A stretch of 64,000 nt of DNA from Megaustenia siamemsis (GCA_032433765.1 JAVIAB010000073.1:70755959-70819958); one strand, 5' to 3'. Counted from the stretch's first letter, positions 1 through 13,400 are shown. A program made the numbers and translations. The notes: generated by a model not told the origin, from the letters alone.

Positions 1-475
1 CAATGTTCGGATTTGGAGGCAAAAACAATGTCATAAAATCATCAAGCGCTCATCAAGCGCTATACATAAAAAAAAAATATGATGATCAACATTTTGAGGA
101 GGATGTAAACTTCCGGTCAATATGGCGGATAGACGGCAGGAACCGTTAAAGGCTGTGTCCGAAAAGTGTTCCTTGTTGCAGTTTCCTCATATTCCAAGTC
201 CGGCTTGCTGCCAGAGCTACTGAGTTAAGTGCTCTTTGCACACCGTTAGCTGTGCGTTTAATCCGTTTTGATCATGTTTCGATATTCCAATTGCTTACAA
301 TGAATTATGATATTGTATGACGGGGAACAGTTGGCTGTGTTCACTTTCTGTGTGGTTTTGCGATATGTCATTTAACGTGAGCTGAGACTGCTATGATGGA
401 GACTGCAGCTACCTTTCTTTGTTTGGGAGATGAGATATTAATTTGGATTATTCCACTGGCACGGGCGGTTGAGCA

Positions 476-1009
476 GGGAGCCGCGATAGCTCAGTGGTTA
501 GTGAACTGGACTACAAAGGACAAGAGGTAGGGTTCGATCCCAACCGATAGCTTCCGGGTTCTCTCTCTCTCTCTTTACCCCCGTCACGCCAAGTGGCGTA
601 TAAGGAAATATGGTGTTAGTGACCCTATATTTTACATACCTTCAGCGCATGATTTTTGGGGTAATGTGGCCGGTATTATGCCCGTGCTGCTTTACTTTCC
701 CAGAAAAAAATCCAGTACCCATTTAAGGCTGGGTGAACCCGGAAGCCGTCGGTTGGGATCGAACCCTACCCCATGTCCTTTGTAGTCCAGTGCACTAACC
801 ACTGAGCTATCGCGGCTAGCTTCCGGATTCACCCAGTCTTAAATGGGTACCGGATTTTTTTTTCTGGGAAAGTAAAGCGGCTAGGGCGTAATATTGACCA
901 CATTACCCAAAAAATCATGTGCCAAAGATCTGTAAAATTTATGGTCACTAACACCATATTCCCTATACACCACTTTGCGTGACGGGGGTACTTTACTTTT
1001 TTTTTTTTT
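476..1009 (+). mobile_element. tRNA-derived SINE (family S1), interrupted by an opposite S1 copy
   Basis: Flanked by a perfect 15-bp target-site duplication acgggcggttgagca (461-475 and 1010-1024). The head at 481-560 has Pol III A-box-like TAGCTCAGTGGTTAG and B box GGTTCGATCCC. The body resumes at 831 with ACCCAGTCTTAAATGGGTAC and ends in CGTGACGGGGGTACTTTACT plus a T run at 1009. A minus-strand copy (562-817) splits it. Confidence 0.88.
562..817 (-). mobile_element. SINE S1, minus-strand copy nested in a plus-strand S1
   Basis: Full-length S1 read on the minus strand: the tRNA-like head lies at the right end (about 735-816) and the CGTGACGGGGG tail at the left, followed by a short CT run. 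It is flanked by a 13-bp duplication with one mismatch, agcttccgggttc (549-561) and agcttccggattc (818-830). This shows S1 inserting into an older S1. Confidence 0.85.
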
Positions 1010-1337
1010 ACGGGCGGTTGAGCAATTATGGATTTTAATTCGTTTGCAGTGATACCGGGGCCTACAATAACCATAGCCGTAAGTATACATTTTAGGAGCA
1101 TTACTTCCTGATTAGTTAACACAATTGTTATTTTACTACTTGACTTCCAGAGTTAATGTTAACACTGGCCACATCACTTCCAAGTGCTGAAGTTTAGTTT
1201 TGTGGAGTTTTGAATACTTCACACCATTTTCTTATTATAGGCTTCTAGATTACATCATCGTGTACAATAAATTATTGATTACATTTACAAAAAAATGTGT
1301 AACATAACAACATGTAAAATATTTGTTATCTCCATAG

Positions 1338-1435
1338 TATGGCCAGGACATTCAGCATATAATGCATGAAGATATACAGAGCCATGACGAGACCAACATT
1401 GGAATTAGACAGCAGCAGCATACGGCTGCTCTTGG
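1338..1435 (+). CDS. ATP6V0A: subunit a exon 1 in window (codons 1-32 + 2 nt)
   Basis: Acceptor ccatag, donor gg|gtaaac; starts in phase 0. It encodes a polar, weakly conserved stretch ([12 protein letters not shown] ... [10 protein letters not shown]) that corresponds to the variable region just before the conserved G-F-V-x-G-x-(I/V) segment of the N-terminal cytoplasmic domain. Conservation alone would not identify it. The phase match with the next exon and the position in the gene do. Confidence 0.85.
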
Positions 1436-4400
1436 GTAAACAAAACATATATGTTGTTTATTGTTTTGTTCTCTCTTCATTTTGCAAGAGTGTGAATTCT
1501 TTGAGCTTACTGACAAATTTTATGAGGAATGTTTTTAATATTTGATCCCGTCTTGTTATCTGAACATATGGATGTATAGCCAAATCTCTACCTTATAGAA
1601 ATGACTGCTTTATGACTTTTAATTATTTAATAAAAATAATCTAATTCTTTTGAAAATGGACAAAAATATTCACATTTTATTTCATTTAACAAGTGTAAGA
1701 AGTGACATAGAACAATCCCCAGTCACTTTACACAAAATGTTGATGGTCTTGTGCTTTATTAGTGAACTTAAGAAAGAAAAGTAAACATGAAAGGAGGAAA
1801 AAAGAACACTATAATGAAGTAAAGTAGTAAGTTAAGTAAAGGTTTCCTCCATGCCTTGCTAGACATAAGAGGTATTTGGTATTAGTGACTATATTTTTCC
1901 ATTATCATGGCACGTATATGGGTGATGTGGTCTGTATCATGCCGCCTTTGCTTCCCAGGGAAAAACTCTGGTACCCATTTTTAGTGAACATTGTAGCCTT
2001 GTCAGTCTGAAAAAAATCTGCACTTCTGGGAATTTAACCTGACCAGGAAGGAAGCACACTAACCACTCAGCCACCTAGGCTCCTAATAAAATAGTACATA
2101 ATTTTTAATCCATTTAGATTCTGTAATTACATGTATCATTTTTGGAAGTGTAAGATCATTACAAATGTAATCTTTGTGAAACAGTTCTGATCAAGAGTCT
2201 TTGTTTTAATTTGGGTCTGAAAGTTTGTGGAAATTTATTTTGTGGTGCTATAAAATTACATTATTTTTCTTCCTAATATTTTTTGTTTCCTAATATTACT
2301 TTTCTTTTCTTCCTCATTTGTTATGATAATGATGTTTGTTGAATTATTTTACAGGTTACTGCAAATTTAAAATTCTTGTTCCCATTAGTCAAACTGACCT
2401 ATATGTAGCCGTCTATGTACCACCTATTGAATGAAAGCGGAACACGCTAGACAGCTGACGTATTCAATAAACCCTTGCTGATGTATCAGACGACTTGACG
2501 TCGTTTACTTCTCAGTCTGGATCTAAATGTTTATCATCTACTTGAATGCATGTACTGATAGCAGCAATGAGGGCTTGTCACTGCCCCGTCAATTTTTATC
2601 AATGAATGTCACGTGCAAGCTTTTTCTAAGTGGTCACCCGCACTTATGTGTACCGCTCTCCAACAGCAGCAACTGTAACAATCGGGCTAGGGTGACTGCC
2701 ACCTGCTGTAATACTGTGTCTCTGCCTGTTGAACTCAAGACACCTGACCTACTCTCTGTCAGCCTCGACAGCTAGCGCTGGTCTGGGCACTGGACTGGTT
2801 TCTTGAATACTGCCTTCAACAGGACTCTGCCATCCACTCATTAATTTTCTGGACATGCGCCACTTTCATCCGTGATCGTTATAATGAATTACTTCGCGTT
2901 GATTTGCCGCTGTGACGTTCCCGCACAGATCTGAGGACTTCGTCTTTTCCGCGTCTGTAAGATTCGTTCGTCACTACTATGGGTGGCGACCACAACACTG
3001 ATACTAAACACTAATTCAAAGTCCACTCATAACAAATGACAAGCGTTTATTAAATGACACCTTGTCCATTAGTTCAACAATTAAAATGCCAGTGACTTAC
3101 TTTACGCTTGACTGTCACACATGTAAAACATTGCAGGCACTTGTCAATAAAGCAGTGCCATCTTCATTCACATGCTCTCTTTGCCCATACTGAAAGACTC
3201 CACTTCATACGTAACTAGAGACTAGAAACTATAGTCCGAACACAAAAACTGCCTCAACTTGCAACACCAGATTGCCTTCTATATTGCTATCGCTGTGACT
3301 ACTGTTAGACTATCGCTGAGGCATCAAACAACACAACTCTTAACAAACTACCACTATGGTTGACTCCTGGACCGAAAACTACACTCACAGGCTAAACAGG
3401 TAACATTAACCCTATGGTTACCATCTCGACGGCACTCCTCTATAAGCCGTCCATGGCTACTTCTCATCTGACTATTTTTCCTGTATCCTGAATATCTCTC
3501 ATTCCCCCAGCCAATCAAAACTCTCCTGATTGATGCTCACCCATACATGGGACTCTTATGTTTGTTTGTCTATCGTTCACTCTTCTCTCTTTCCTGTGAC
3601 TCACCTCTTGTTCACTCATTACCTAATCCCGACCCACTGCTACATATATATAAGTTGATGTCTGTATTTCACTCAATAATTACATTATTTAGAGATTTAG
3701 TGTGAATTTCAAATAGGAACTTATTTGAAAAATTGACATGATTTTTCAGATTCTTTGTTGGCACAGTTTTGCGTGAGAAGGTTCCTGTTTTTGAAAGAGT
3801 CATGAGATTTGTGACCCATGGAACTGTCTTTATGAGAATTGAAGAGATCCTTAGGAAATTTGAAGATCCACTGACTGTAAGTTTGACATCTCATTAACAA
3901 ATGGCTTAAATCTTCTTTAATTGAGCATACCATTTGCAATATGATATTTAATGATTTCTGAACTTTAACATGTCTTAGAAATTTTGTATGCCGCGGAAAA
4001 TAATTTTATTGTTAAAGTGCTGCCTTTGCAGCATCATCTACTTGTAAGTAAAAGTAAAGAGCTCCCGTCACGCCAAGTGGCGTATAGGGAATATGGTGTT
4101 CTATTTATCTATTGAACTTTCGAGCCATAGCCAGCCCATAGAGCATAGACCAAGATACTCCCTCTCTTATCTGAATTTTTGTTCTAGCAGTTTTCAATTC
4201 TTTTAAAGATATTTTATCAAATCTTGCCATTTGTCTCTGTTCTGTGCAAGCAGCTCTATCTCATTGAGGGAACCGATTTCTGCTGCTCTTGCCTCTCTCA
4301 TCAATGTTCTTCTCAGTGTCTCTCTGGGTCTTCCTCTTTTCCTCTTACCTGTAATATGGTGTTGGTGACCATAAATTTTACAGACCTTCAGCACATGATT

Positions 4401-7400
4401 TTTGGGGTAATGTGATCGGTACACACCTGTGCCGCTTTAATTTCCCAGAAAAAAAATCCGGTACCCATTTAAGGCTGGGTGAACCCGGAAGCCGTCGGTT
4501 GGGATCGAACCCTACCTCTTGTCCTTTGTAGTCCCGTTCACTAACCACTGAGCTATCGCGGTTCCATCATCTATATGCAGTATCATAATTGGTCAAAGGC
4601 TGGCTGCTGTATTTTCTGCCCAGCTAATGTTAGGTAATTTTTTTTTTTTTTCACTTTAATTTTCTAGGAATTTTATAACTGTTAAAATTTACATTATTTC
4701 CTGATTTACATTACAAGTACTCATAGGTGATGGATGCCAGGTTGAATTGAATAAGAAAGTAAAAAGAGCAGGACATCTCTTTAAATAAAAATTGACAAAA
4801 AGATAAAAATCTGGAAAATTTCACACCTGAATTTGACCATTAAGATAAAAAAAAGGCAGTGATAAACATGCTAAAAAGAAATAGAATCATTTTGGGACTG
4901 GGTGATAAAGATAAGATGTTGACCTCTAGACAAGAAAGTTCTAGGTTCAAATTCTGTCACTGGCTGTGGGAATTGTTCGCTTCAAATACATGGTTTCTTT
5001 GTGGCTTTACCTTGGTCTCTTGGTTGTGAGATGTCTAGCCCACCTGGATAAATGTGCACAACAGGAGCTCCTGTTTGCACTTTGCACGTGTTAAAGAACC
5101 TTTGGTGGTTTAAAATAAAAAAGAGTAGGCCAAAAAATGGCTGCTTTCCAGACAACAAAATTTGAAATCTACCCATGCTGAAAATGGATGTGTTGGACCA
5201 AAAGTTGTAGTTATCGTGGCTTGCTGGAAACTAGTGATACAGCTCATCCATGCTTATATAATGGAAGAAAAAAAAGAATGGAATCATCTTATAATGTTCA
5301 TACAGTATTTAAAGCTTATTTGTCTGCACACTTCTACAGGGAGATGATCTGCACAAATCCATGTTTATTGTGTTTTACCAAGGAGATCAGCTGAAAAACA
5401 AAGTCAAGAAAGTCTGTGAGGGGTAAGTTGTATTGTTAGATACAGCACTCTTCATGTAAGATGAGGTTGCTTGTAAGGAACAAAAAATATGTACAAAACT
5501 AGAAAAGTTTGCCAATTTAAATGACATTTAGAGATCCTCTGAGAGCAACATAGAGGAACCAATTTAAGAATTGTTGAAAGCTGAATACCTTAGAAATTTT
5601 GATTGAATCTGAATGCTGAAGCACAATAGTAAAGGAAACAAAAATGACTCATCATTTTATACACAGTCTGTGGAAAATTCTAAGAGTATTTTGGTGAAAC
5701 AAAAGTCAGCAAGGAATGCAACAGATGCAATCTGGAAGACACACTGAGATAATAAGCAAAAACTGACAATGGGTAGGCCACTTACCCAGAGATCCAGCAA
5801 TAATGGCAAAACCTGCAGTGGAATCTGAAATTTTGAAATGATGACAGACCAGTTGTAGAACAGTGGAGATATTCCCTGCAGAGGATAACCCTAGGCTGAG
5901 AAAAATGGATAGGTTGTGTTGATGCACTGCAATGTTTGAATTCTGCAAAATGCCCAATTTTGAAGAATTTGTATTTTGAAGTTTCGTAATCGAGGTTTAA
6001 AGCTCTGGTTTCACTAGCATATAGTCAGCAACCTTGATGTTGATGATTAGAATTTATTATTCTATACACTCCATGTCAAGCTACATAGTGTTGGTCAGGC
6101 CATGATGATTATTTTTTTGTAGCTCTACTTCCAGTGAGAAATTATCATTGACTGTGGATTCAAGATAGTTACATTTATTTACAACCTCCAATTTGTGCAC
6201 ACTTATGATGATATTTGTAGGTTTTATGCCCATATCACATTTATCTCTTTTAAGCTGATAGTAAGTTGAAACAACATGCAGGATTCAGCAAATCGATCTA
6301 GCAGAGTTTGTAGGCCACTTTCCATGTAATTAATTAACTATTGTCTGCATAAAACATTTACTTGATTAGTAGCTTACATCTTTTGCTTTTAGCTCTTAGT
6401 CTGGCTAAGTTGTAAAGTTTCCCATCAGATCTGTTATAAAGATAGACACCTTCTCTTGATAATCCAAAGATGTGTTTTAACTTGATGGCAAAGAAGATAC
6501 CAAACAGTGTTTGAGCTAGGATAAAGCCTTTTTTTGATTTTGTGTCGATGGCTTCTACATTTGGACATTGTGCAGTACTAAAAGAGTAGTACATTTTCAT
6601 TCCCTCGTGGAAAGATCAAATCATGTTCAGTAGTTTTGGAGGCTGCCAACTTTTAATAGTATTTTGTACAGCCAATCTCTTGAGTTAGAGGCCTTTGTGA
6701 GGCTGATGAAAGCAATAAAGAGTGTTATGTTTTGTTTTCTGCATTTTTTTTGCGGTTGTCTCATTAATAAGATCAAGCCGATAGTGGACCTTTGGTTATG
6801 GAAGGCCTCGGTATCACTGCAAACAAATTAAAATCAATAATTGCTCAACCGCCCATGCCAGCGTAATCATCCGAATTTATATCTCATCTCCCAAACAAAG
6901 AAAGGTAACTGTAGTCCCCATTGTAGCAGTCTCAGCACACGCCAAAAGACATAAATCGAAACCACACAGAAAGTGAACACAGCCAACTGTTTCCTGTCAT
7001 ACGATATCATCATTCATCATAAACAATTGGAATATCGAAACACACTTCGAAGGAACACTTTTCATACATAGCCTTTAATGATTCCTGCCGCCTATCCACC
7101 ATATACCGGAAGTTCACGTCCTCCTGAAAATGATGATCGTCATATTTTTTAAAAATGTATAGCACATGATGATGTTAGGCCATCGTTTTTGACTCAAATT
7201 CCGAACATATAAACACACAGTTAGTCATCAGATTATCCCCGTCGCACATCAAACAACAGACCGTAAGATTAGTGTATGGATGGTCTAGGGATATACGATG
7301 AACCATTACTATGACATAGCATACACAACGTCTGCGCCCTTTAGATTCCTAATTACTCTAGTGAATACAGCCTACGACGAACAAAACACGGTGCAAATGC

Positions 7401-10400
7401 CCTAAAGATATAAAATTGCAGCTGACTTGACGAAGCAGTTCACATTAATGAGTAACATGTAAATAACTTGCGTCAAGCAATTCCAACAATGGTCTTGAAC
7501 AGCACCAATGTGACGTAAAGCGCAGATCAAGTCTAGACAGTTGAAGGTCGCACTCACAACACTTGATTTGTAGTGGACCTGTTGGTCATGAAGCCCCATT
7601 ATGGTTCCTGAGTCATCAGCCTCTTTAGTTTATTTAAATTCAAACATTCATATATTTTGCTCACAGTACTCTAGAGTGATATCCCCCTGTAATTGTTACA
7701 GTCCCTTTCATGCCCTGTGCATCTTTCATGACGTGGGGCTCAGTCCATTTGCCCCAGGCAGACGATTTTAGTATGCAGACTTGTAGAAGTACTTATTGCC
7801 ACCACATATGATGATTCAGTAATTAGTGATCATAGAAATTAAGCAGTTGTTATCACAATGGCTTTGTGAACAAATGAGAAAGTTTGCTTCTAAGTAAAGG
7901 CAGGATTTAATCAAATCAGCACACTTTGGTACCTGACTTAGTGATGATAAAAAGTAGGACAGAAGAGGAAACTTCATTTTGTCTTATTATTACTTACAAA
8001 TGTGCTTATTTTATCCTGCTGAACTTGTTTCTAATATTTTCTGACAGAATGAGGGGAACAATTTACCCAGTTCCAGAATCTTCGCAGGAGAGACAAGAGA
8101 TGCTGCATGGTGTCAAGATTAGAATCACAGACTTGGAAACTGTAAATCTTTCTTTTTTAAAGTTGATTCTTGTATAGTTTTGTTTGTATGCTTGTAACAT
8201 TAGTCAATCTTTTGCATAGCTCAATTTGTATGTCAGGAAATTCTATTTGAAATAATTGTTGTTTTGCTTTAAGGTGATAGTTAACAAGTTTAAGGTGATA
8301 GAATATAGTTTTAAAAAAATTTTTTAATTAATTTTTTAAGATCTATTTATTATTATTATTAAGGTGTTAATCTCTGTTGCTCTTTTGCACCCCTTGTCTC
8401 AGGAATATAGCGGTGACAATAGGGCTGCAACTTAGTAATTAAAGAATTTAAAAATATCATTTCAAGTAGCATCTAACATTAAAATCATATATACCTAAGA
8501 AGTAGCTGGAAGGTATAATTAAAGGGAATGTAAAGGAGCTGCTGATAAACGACAATCATCATCATGTGCCATACTGGTTGGCATAGGGCGATCATGTCCT
8601 TCCACAATCTTCTATCTACAGTGAATTGTATCAGTCAGTTCTGTTGTTGACTGTTTGCCATGACACCAAGCTATCTAGTATTTTCTCTCTTTGTCATCCA
8701 CAATACATGTGGGGAAAAATATTTCAATTTTTTTCCTGATAATGTTTCACAAATTTCGCTGATATTTATTGTGACAAATGCATGGATCATAAATTGATTA
8801 GAGAAGATATGGAAAAAAGTTTGCTGAAACTGAAAATAGTTTTTTCTCAGATGCACAGTGACCTTGACCCAACCTCCTTAGTCACTTCCTACAACATGTG
8901 TGACAGGTAATAGTGGCTCTGTTTTCTCTCTCTCCAGACCATGGTCAGAGTCCCAGTAGCCACATGGTGTGTTGATATGTTCTAATGTACATGTTACAGA
9001 TATATTTAACTTGATAATTGTATTTCATTGCCCTGATGTGTTTGTTTCCTGAATGAAGGTGCTGGCTCAGAGCAATGAGCATCGCATACGAGTTCTTGCC
9101 AAAGCTCAGAAGGAGATCAAATCATGGACAATCAAAGTGGAGAAAATCAAGGCCATTTACCACACCATGAACATGTTCAAAGTTCATCTGAACAGCTTGA
9201 CCGCTGAGTGTTGGTTCCCTCTCAAATCCATCAATGACATCAGACAAGCCCTCAACGTTGGTGAGGTAGGTTGTGATGAGGTAGCATGGACTGAAATGTT
9301 CTACCTGGTATTTATATGAGTAATTTAAACTATCAATCCGTCTTGAAGTATTGTCTGTATCTGCAGTGTTGTACTGTTTTTTGTAATTCTTACAGTGGCC
9401 CATATATTTTTGTCTGTAGTGCTGTATCTATGGACCAATGGCTTTTCTACTTTATTTAATACAGTTTTGAAGTATGTGTTCAGCATTCTGGGGTACCTGT
9501 CTACATGCACATGTAGTTGAGGTGCCGATCTTGAATTTTGTATACATGTGGCTGTGGAGTCAATTGTACCCTGTTCCGAGGCGTATAATGATAACTTGTT
9601 CCCATCTATTCATATTATGAAAGGGATCTTGAGTTGGGGCTTGAGGCCTTCTGATTGAGATTGCTTGGATTTCTGCATCATAATTGTGACAATATTTACC
9701 TGTTGCTATTTTATTCATATCCCTAGTGTTATTTGGGTACTCTATGTATGAGACACTGAGAAGAACATTGATCAGAGATGCAAGAGCAGCAGGAATTGGC
9801 TCCCTCAATTAGTTGCTTGCACAGAACAGAGACAAATGACAAGATTTGATAAAATATCTTTACAAGGATTGAAAATTGCTAGAATAAAAAGTTTAGATAA
9901 GAGAAAGAGTATCTGGGTCTATGCCCTATGGGTCGGCTACGACTCGAAAGGTCAATAGATAACATGTTGTCTGCTCCCCCATTCTTTACCACATTCTATG
10001 CTGATCCATCTGTATATACACGAACCCATAGGTCTTGTGGGTATTCTTCATCCAAGAAACTGATAGTAATATTTTTATACTGTAGACTATTCTGTTCCTC
10101 CTTGTCAAGTATTGTTTCACTTCTGTCTGTATTTTTATCGACAATCCAAATTTCTCTGTTCAGAGAGTCTCTTCTGGTATGGGCATTAGGTGGCTGACAA
10201 CTTTTGGTGTGTCTGGTTTCTCTACAAATTTGTTTGGCTTGATGGATAAAACTGCTTCTCTTAAGCCATCCCAATGCAAGATTTTGGAATTGGTCCTTCA
10301 TTGGATGTCTCAGCATGCATGAGAATTTTTTTGCCTATATCAGCATAGCCTTGTGTCCCTCTGTTCTCTCAGTGCTGGTATCCTCCACAATTTTTCCATC

Positions 10401-13400
10401 TCCAGTATTGGCATTGATTTCATTGCTCCTGTGATGATCATAAGTGCCTGGTTTTGTACTTTATCCAGCTCTTCTAGTGTGGTGTTTGTTCTGAGTACCA
10501 TACAGCTGATCCATATTCTAGATGTGGGCGTATATTCTGTTGGTTAACTTTACTGGGTATTTTCCCACTCACACCCCATGTGGTTCCACCCAACTTTTTT
10601 AGAATAGCCAACTTCCTTCTAGCTTTTTTGGTTGCCTTAGATAGTTTGTTGTCAAATGTAACTCCGAGATAAGTGGCTTTTATGTCTTCCTTCACATGCT
10701 CATTGTTTATGTAGATGGCTCCTGTTTTTTGTTTTGGGAAGAGAGTGAAAAGTATAGTACTACATTTGTCTGCATTGATGCTGATACACCATCTAATTGC
10801 CATTTATTTCAGTACATTCATAGCTCTTTGCAACAATTTAAAATAAGCTTAAAATGGTATTGAGCAGCTAACTAACAGAAAGTCAAGACAAGCTACGTTT
10901 AGGCAAAAGCCTTCATCAGGTGTAACAAACAAACTATACACATTAAACAAAAAAGTCTGAAAATACAAAATAACTACACAGCTCTTTAAAAAAATGGCAA
11001 AAAAGACAGTGACCAGGATTTTCATAGAGTCTGGTTAAAAGATTAATAGACAATAGGGCAGGTAGGATTTAATTAGACCAATGAAAAAATGGAGGGAGGT
11101 GTTCCATAGGGTACAAAGAAAACAAGAAGAAATGTAAAGGAAAGAGAGGATAGAGATGGCAAGAGGGAAGAAGAGCAAGAGAGGTGATAAAGATAACGCA
11201 GGGAGGAATAGGGATGGGACACAGGAAAGAAATGGAAGAGTTTAATCCTCTCAATTAGAGAGTACCAAAGTGGGCTATGAGTCAGTTATCCAATGTGAAT
11301 TGACTATGGGTATCAGAGGAACAAGAGATGATGCCAGTAACACGGAAGTCACCATGGCCTGAAGTGTGCACATATTCTGTTCCCCAAGCGTCAACATGTT
11401 TGGCCAATATATAATTTGAGACAATGTTGGCAGATGATGATGTATTTCAGATTCCAGGAATGCATTCCTGGATATCAAAAGGGCCATTTGGGAACAAGAC
11501 TCTGTCAGTCTGTAGTTTGAAAGGGTACGTACTGCATGATCTGTTGCACCGGGTCGTATCCAACATGTTCTGGCCAGGGTTGTGGAGGTGTCTCTTAACC
11601 AAAATATCCTGAAGGTTCCTATCACATTTAAAAGCTACTGATGATGGGGTGGGGAATAGAAGGCGAGTAGTAGGGTCAAAGGGGAGGTTAGGTAGGTGTC
11701 GTTTCAGGATCAAGAGTGCAGTCAGATTATGATGGGCAAGAGAGAGAACAGTTCTGTTAGATAGAGGGTGGGTGGTGGGGATAAGGGCTAATGGCATGGG
11801 TAATTTGGAGGACACTGTTGCATACTCCTCTGTGCATCACATTACTAGGTCATCTACATATAATGCCACTTTGATACCATGTAGTTCAGTAACTAGGTCG
11901 TTGATGTAGACTAGAAAAAGTGTTGGAGTTAGTACCCCTCCCTGTGGGACGCCCTGACGTAGTAGGACCTTTATAAGAACATACAGTTGCACTCTAGCTC
12001 TCCTGTTATACAGGTATGCTTTCACCCATTTGTACATCCTGTCATTTACTCCTTAATTTCTCAGTTTCTTCAAGAACTCTTCCTTCCATACATTATAAAA
12101 TGCTTTCTTTAAGTCTATCCATGCTGCTAGTACATTTCTTTTCTTGGAATGCGTCCTTAATTTCCTGGGAAAAATAAGTTGAATGATCTTCAGTAGAGTA
12201 ACACTATCTAAAGCCAGCTTGCTGTGGCACTGAGGTTTTCACTTTCCAGGTACCACTGCAGTCTGAGATTGATTATATGCTCCATTGTTTTACACAAACA
12301 GCTTGTAATGCTGATTGGTCTATACCTGGTTGTCATGGAACATCTTTTCCTGGCTTTAGTAATGGAATCATAATTACTTCTCTCATTTAACAATAAAATA
12401 AAATAATATCTTGCCAAATTAAAATTGATAGTGCCTTTGGGCATCCATTCTCATTAGGGGAGTAAAGAATAAAGTAACCAATATATGACTTCTGTAACCA
12501 TTACTTCTTTACAGTATGTTACAATTTAGCTATCTGTCATACATTATAATGTATGGCCATACATTATAACCCTGGCCAGAACCTGGCCTGCTGACCTGAA
12601 GGTTCAGGGCTCAAATTCCAGTTGAAGCAAACAAAATGCTATGGCCTAAAAGGCTTTTGGTGTCCACCCAGCCTCTTTAAATGGATAACAGAGAAAGGTA
12701 CCCTCAGAAGGAAAGGCAGCGAGGAGGGGAACTGGCCACTCATCCTTATAAATCTGTGTCTTAGTACAATTAATATTTCTTCACCGAGTGACAGTTGCTA
12801 CAGGACTTCCTTTACCTTTTTAATCATACATTATTTGTGAACCAATTGATTTATAAATATTGTTATAGTGAATGTCTTTAACATAATTCTTTCTCCTCTT
12901 CTTTTGCATTCACCATTCACATTGCATTGTGTTTTGCACCATGTGGTTAAGTGCTCATCTTTGGTATGCATTTACTTAAGACTGTTTCCTTAGCCTTTCA
13001 ATTTTCTGGACCTTCCTGCAAGGCAGTGTATTTGTTTGTATTCAGTGTTGTCTCTATTAGAAAACAGTCTTTCCAAACTTAGTTTTTTCTACCGAGGTTT
13101 TTGTTAAGTTTTTCTTCTCTTTGGAGAATTTCTGCCAGAACCACCTTTCTCCTGGATTAGGTTTTGGCTCAGGTTTCTGAAATATTTTTCTTTAACCAGT
13201 GTGTGCTTGTTGGGCAAACTCCTCTTGTTTTGGAATTTAAACCGACCTGTCTATAATAAACTTAAATTTCTATATGTGAGGTGCTATTATTTGATAATTT
13301 CTCCACAGAAAGATATACTGTGGGTATTGCCTCATGGTGTCGTCAAATTTTCACTCAGTAACTAATGGTTACTTATGTAGGCTGCAGTAAAGCTGTTACT

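Larger units (their letters stand above)
1..1078 (+). repeat. repeat family X, copy 1 (interrupted by SINEs at 476-1009)
   Basis: Matches the minus-strand copy at 6792-7570 and the copies at 22880-23244 and 30476-30712. Shared landmarks are GTTCCTTGTTGCAGTTTCC, CATGTTTCGATATTCCAATT, ACCTTTCTTTGTTTGGGAGA and a common 3' end TTCGTTTGCAGTGATACCGG followed by CCTWCMATAACC. Its 5' part is cut by the window edge. A SINE pair sits inside it, flanked by a 15-bp duplication. No protein is encoded. Confidence 0.8.
9500..12444 (-). mobile_element. degenerate LINE-B (RT + RNase H), with two nested insertions
   Basis: Minus strand, reading from 12444 to about 9500. RT fingers: [19 protein letters not shown] (12208-12444). 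Palm: [20 protein letters not shown] and ALYVDDLVM (11837-12037). RT C-terminus: [24 protein letters not shown] and [12 protein letters not shown] (10474-10803). RNase H: VYTDGSA (about 10000) and [15 protein letters not shown] (about 9655-9700), the first two catalytic motifs. The order fits an I/Jockey-related element with a C-terminal RNase H. It is interrupted at 9751-9963 and about 10830-11822, has several frameshifts, and is dead. Confidence 0.82.

Noticed and set aside
481..552. Functional tRNA gene (A- and B-box-like sequences)
   Set aside because: The tRNA-like segment is the head of a dispersed SINE present at least five times, does not fold into a full cloverleaf in my reading, and is followed by the SINE body.
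9059..9070. Alternative exon 5 acceptor twelve bases downstream
   Set aside because: It keeps frame but removes residues matching the family motif VLxQxxxHR, so the upstream AG is preferred; a minor isoform remains possible.
11069..11254. Minus-strand 61-codon frame ([14 protein letters not shown])
   Set aside because: Low-complexity frame in a purine-rich part of the Penelope-like region; no conserved motif.
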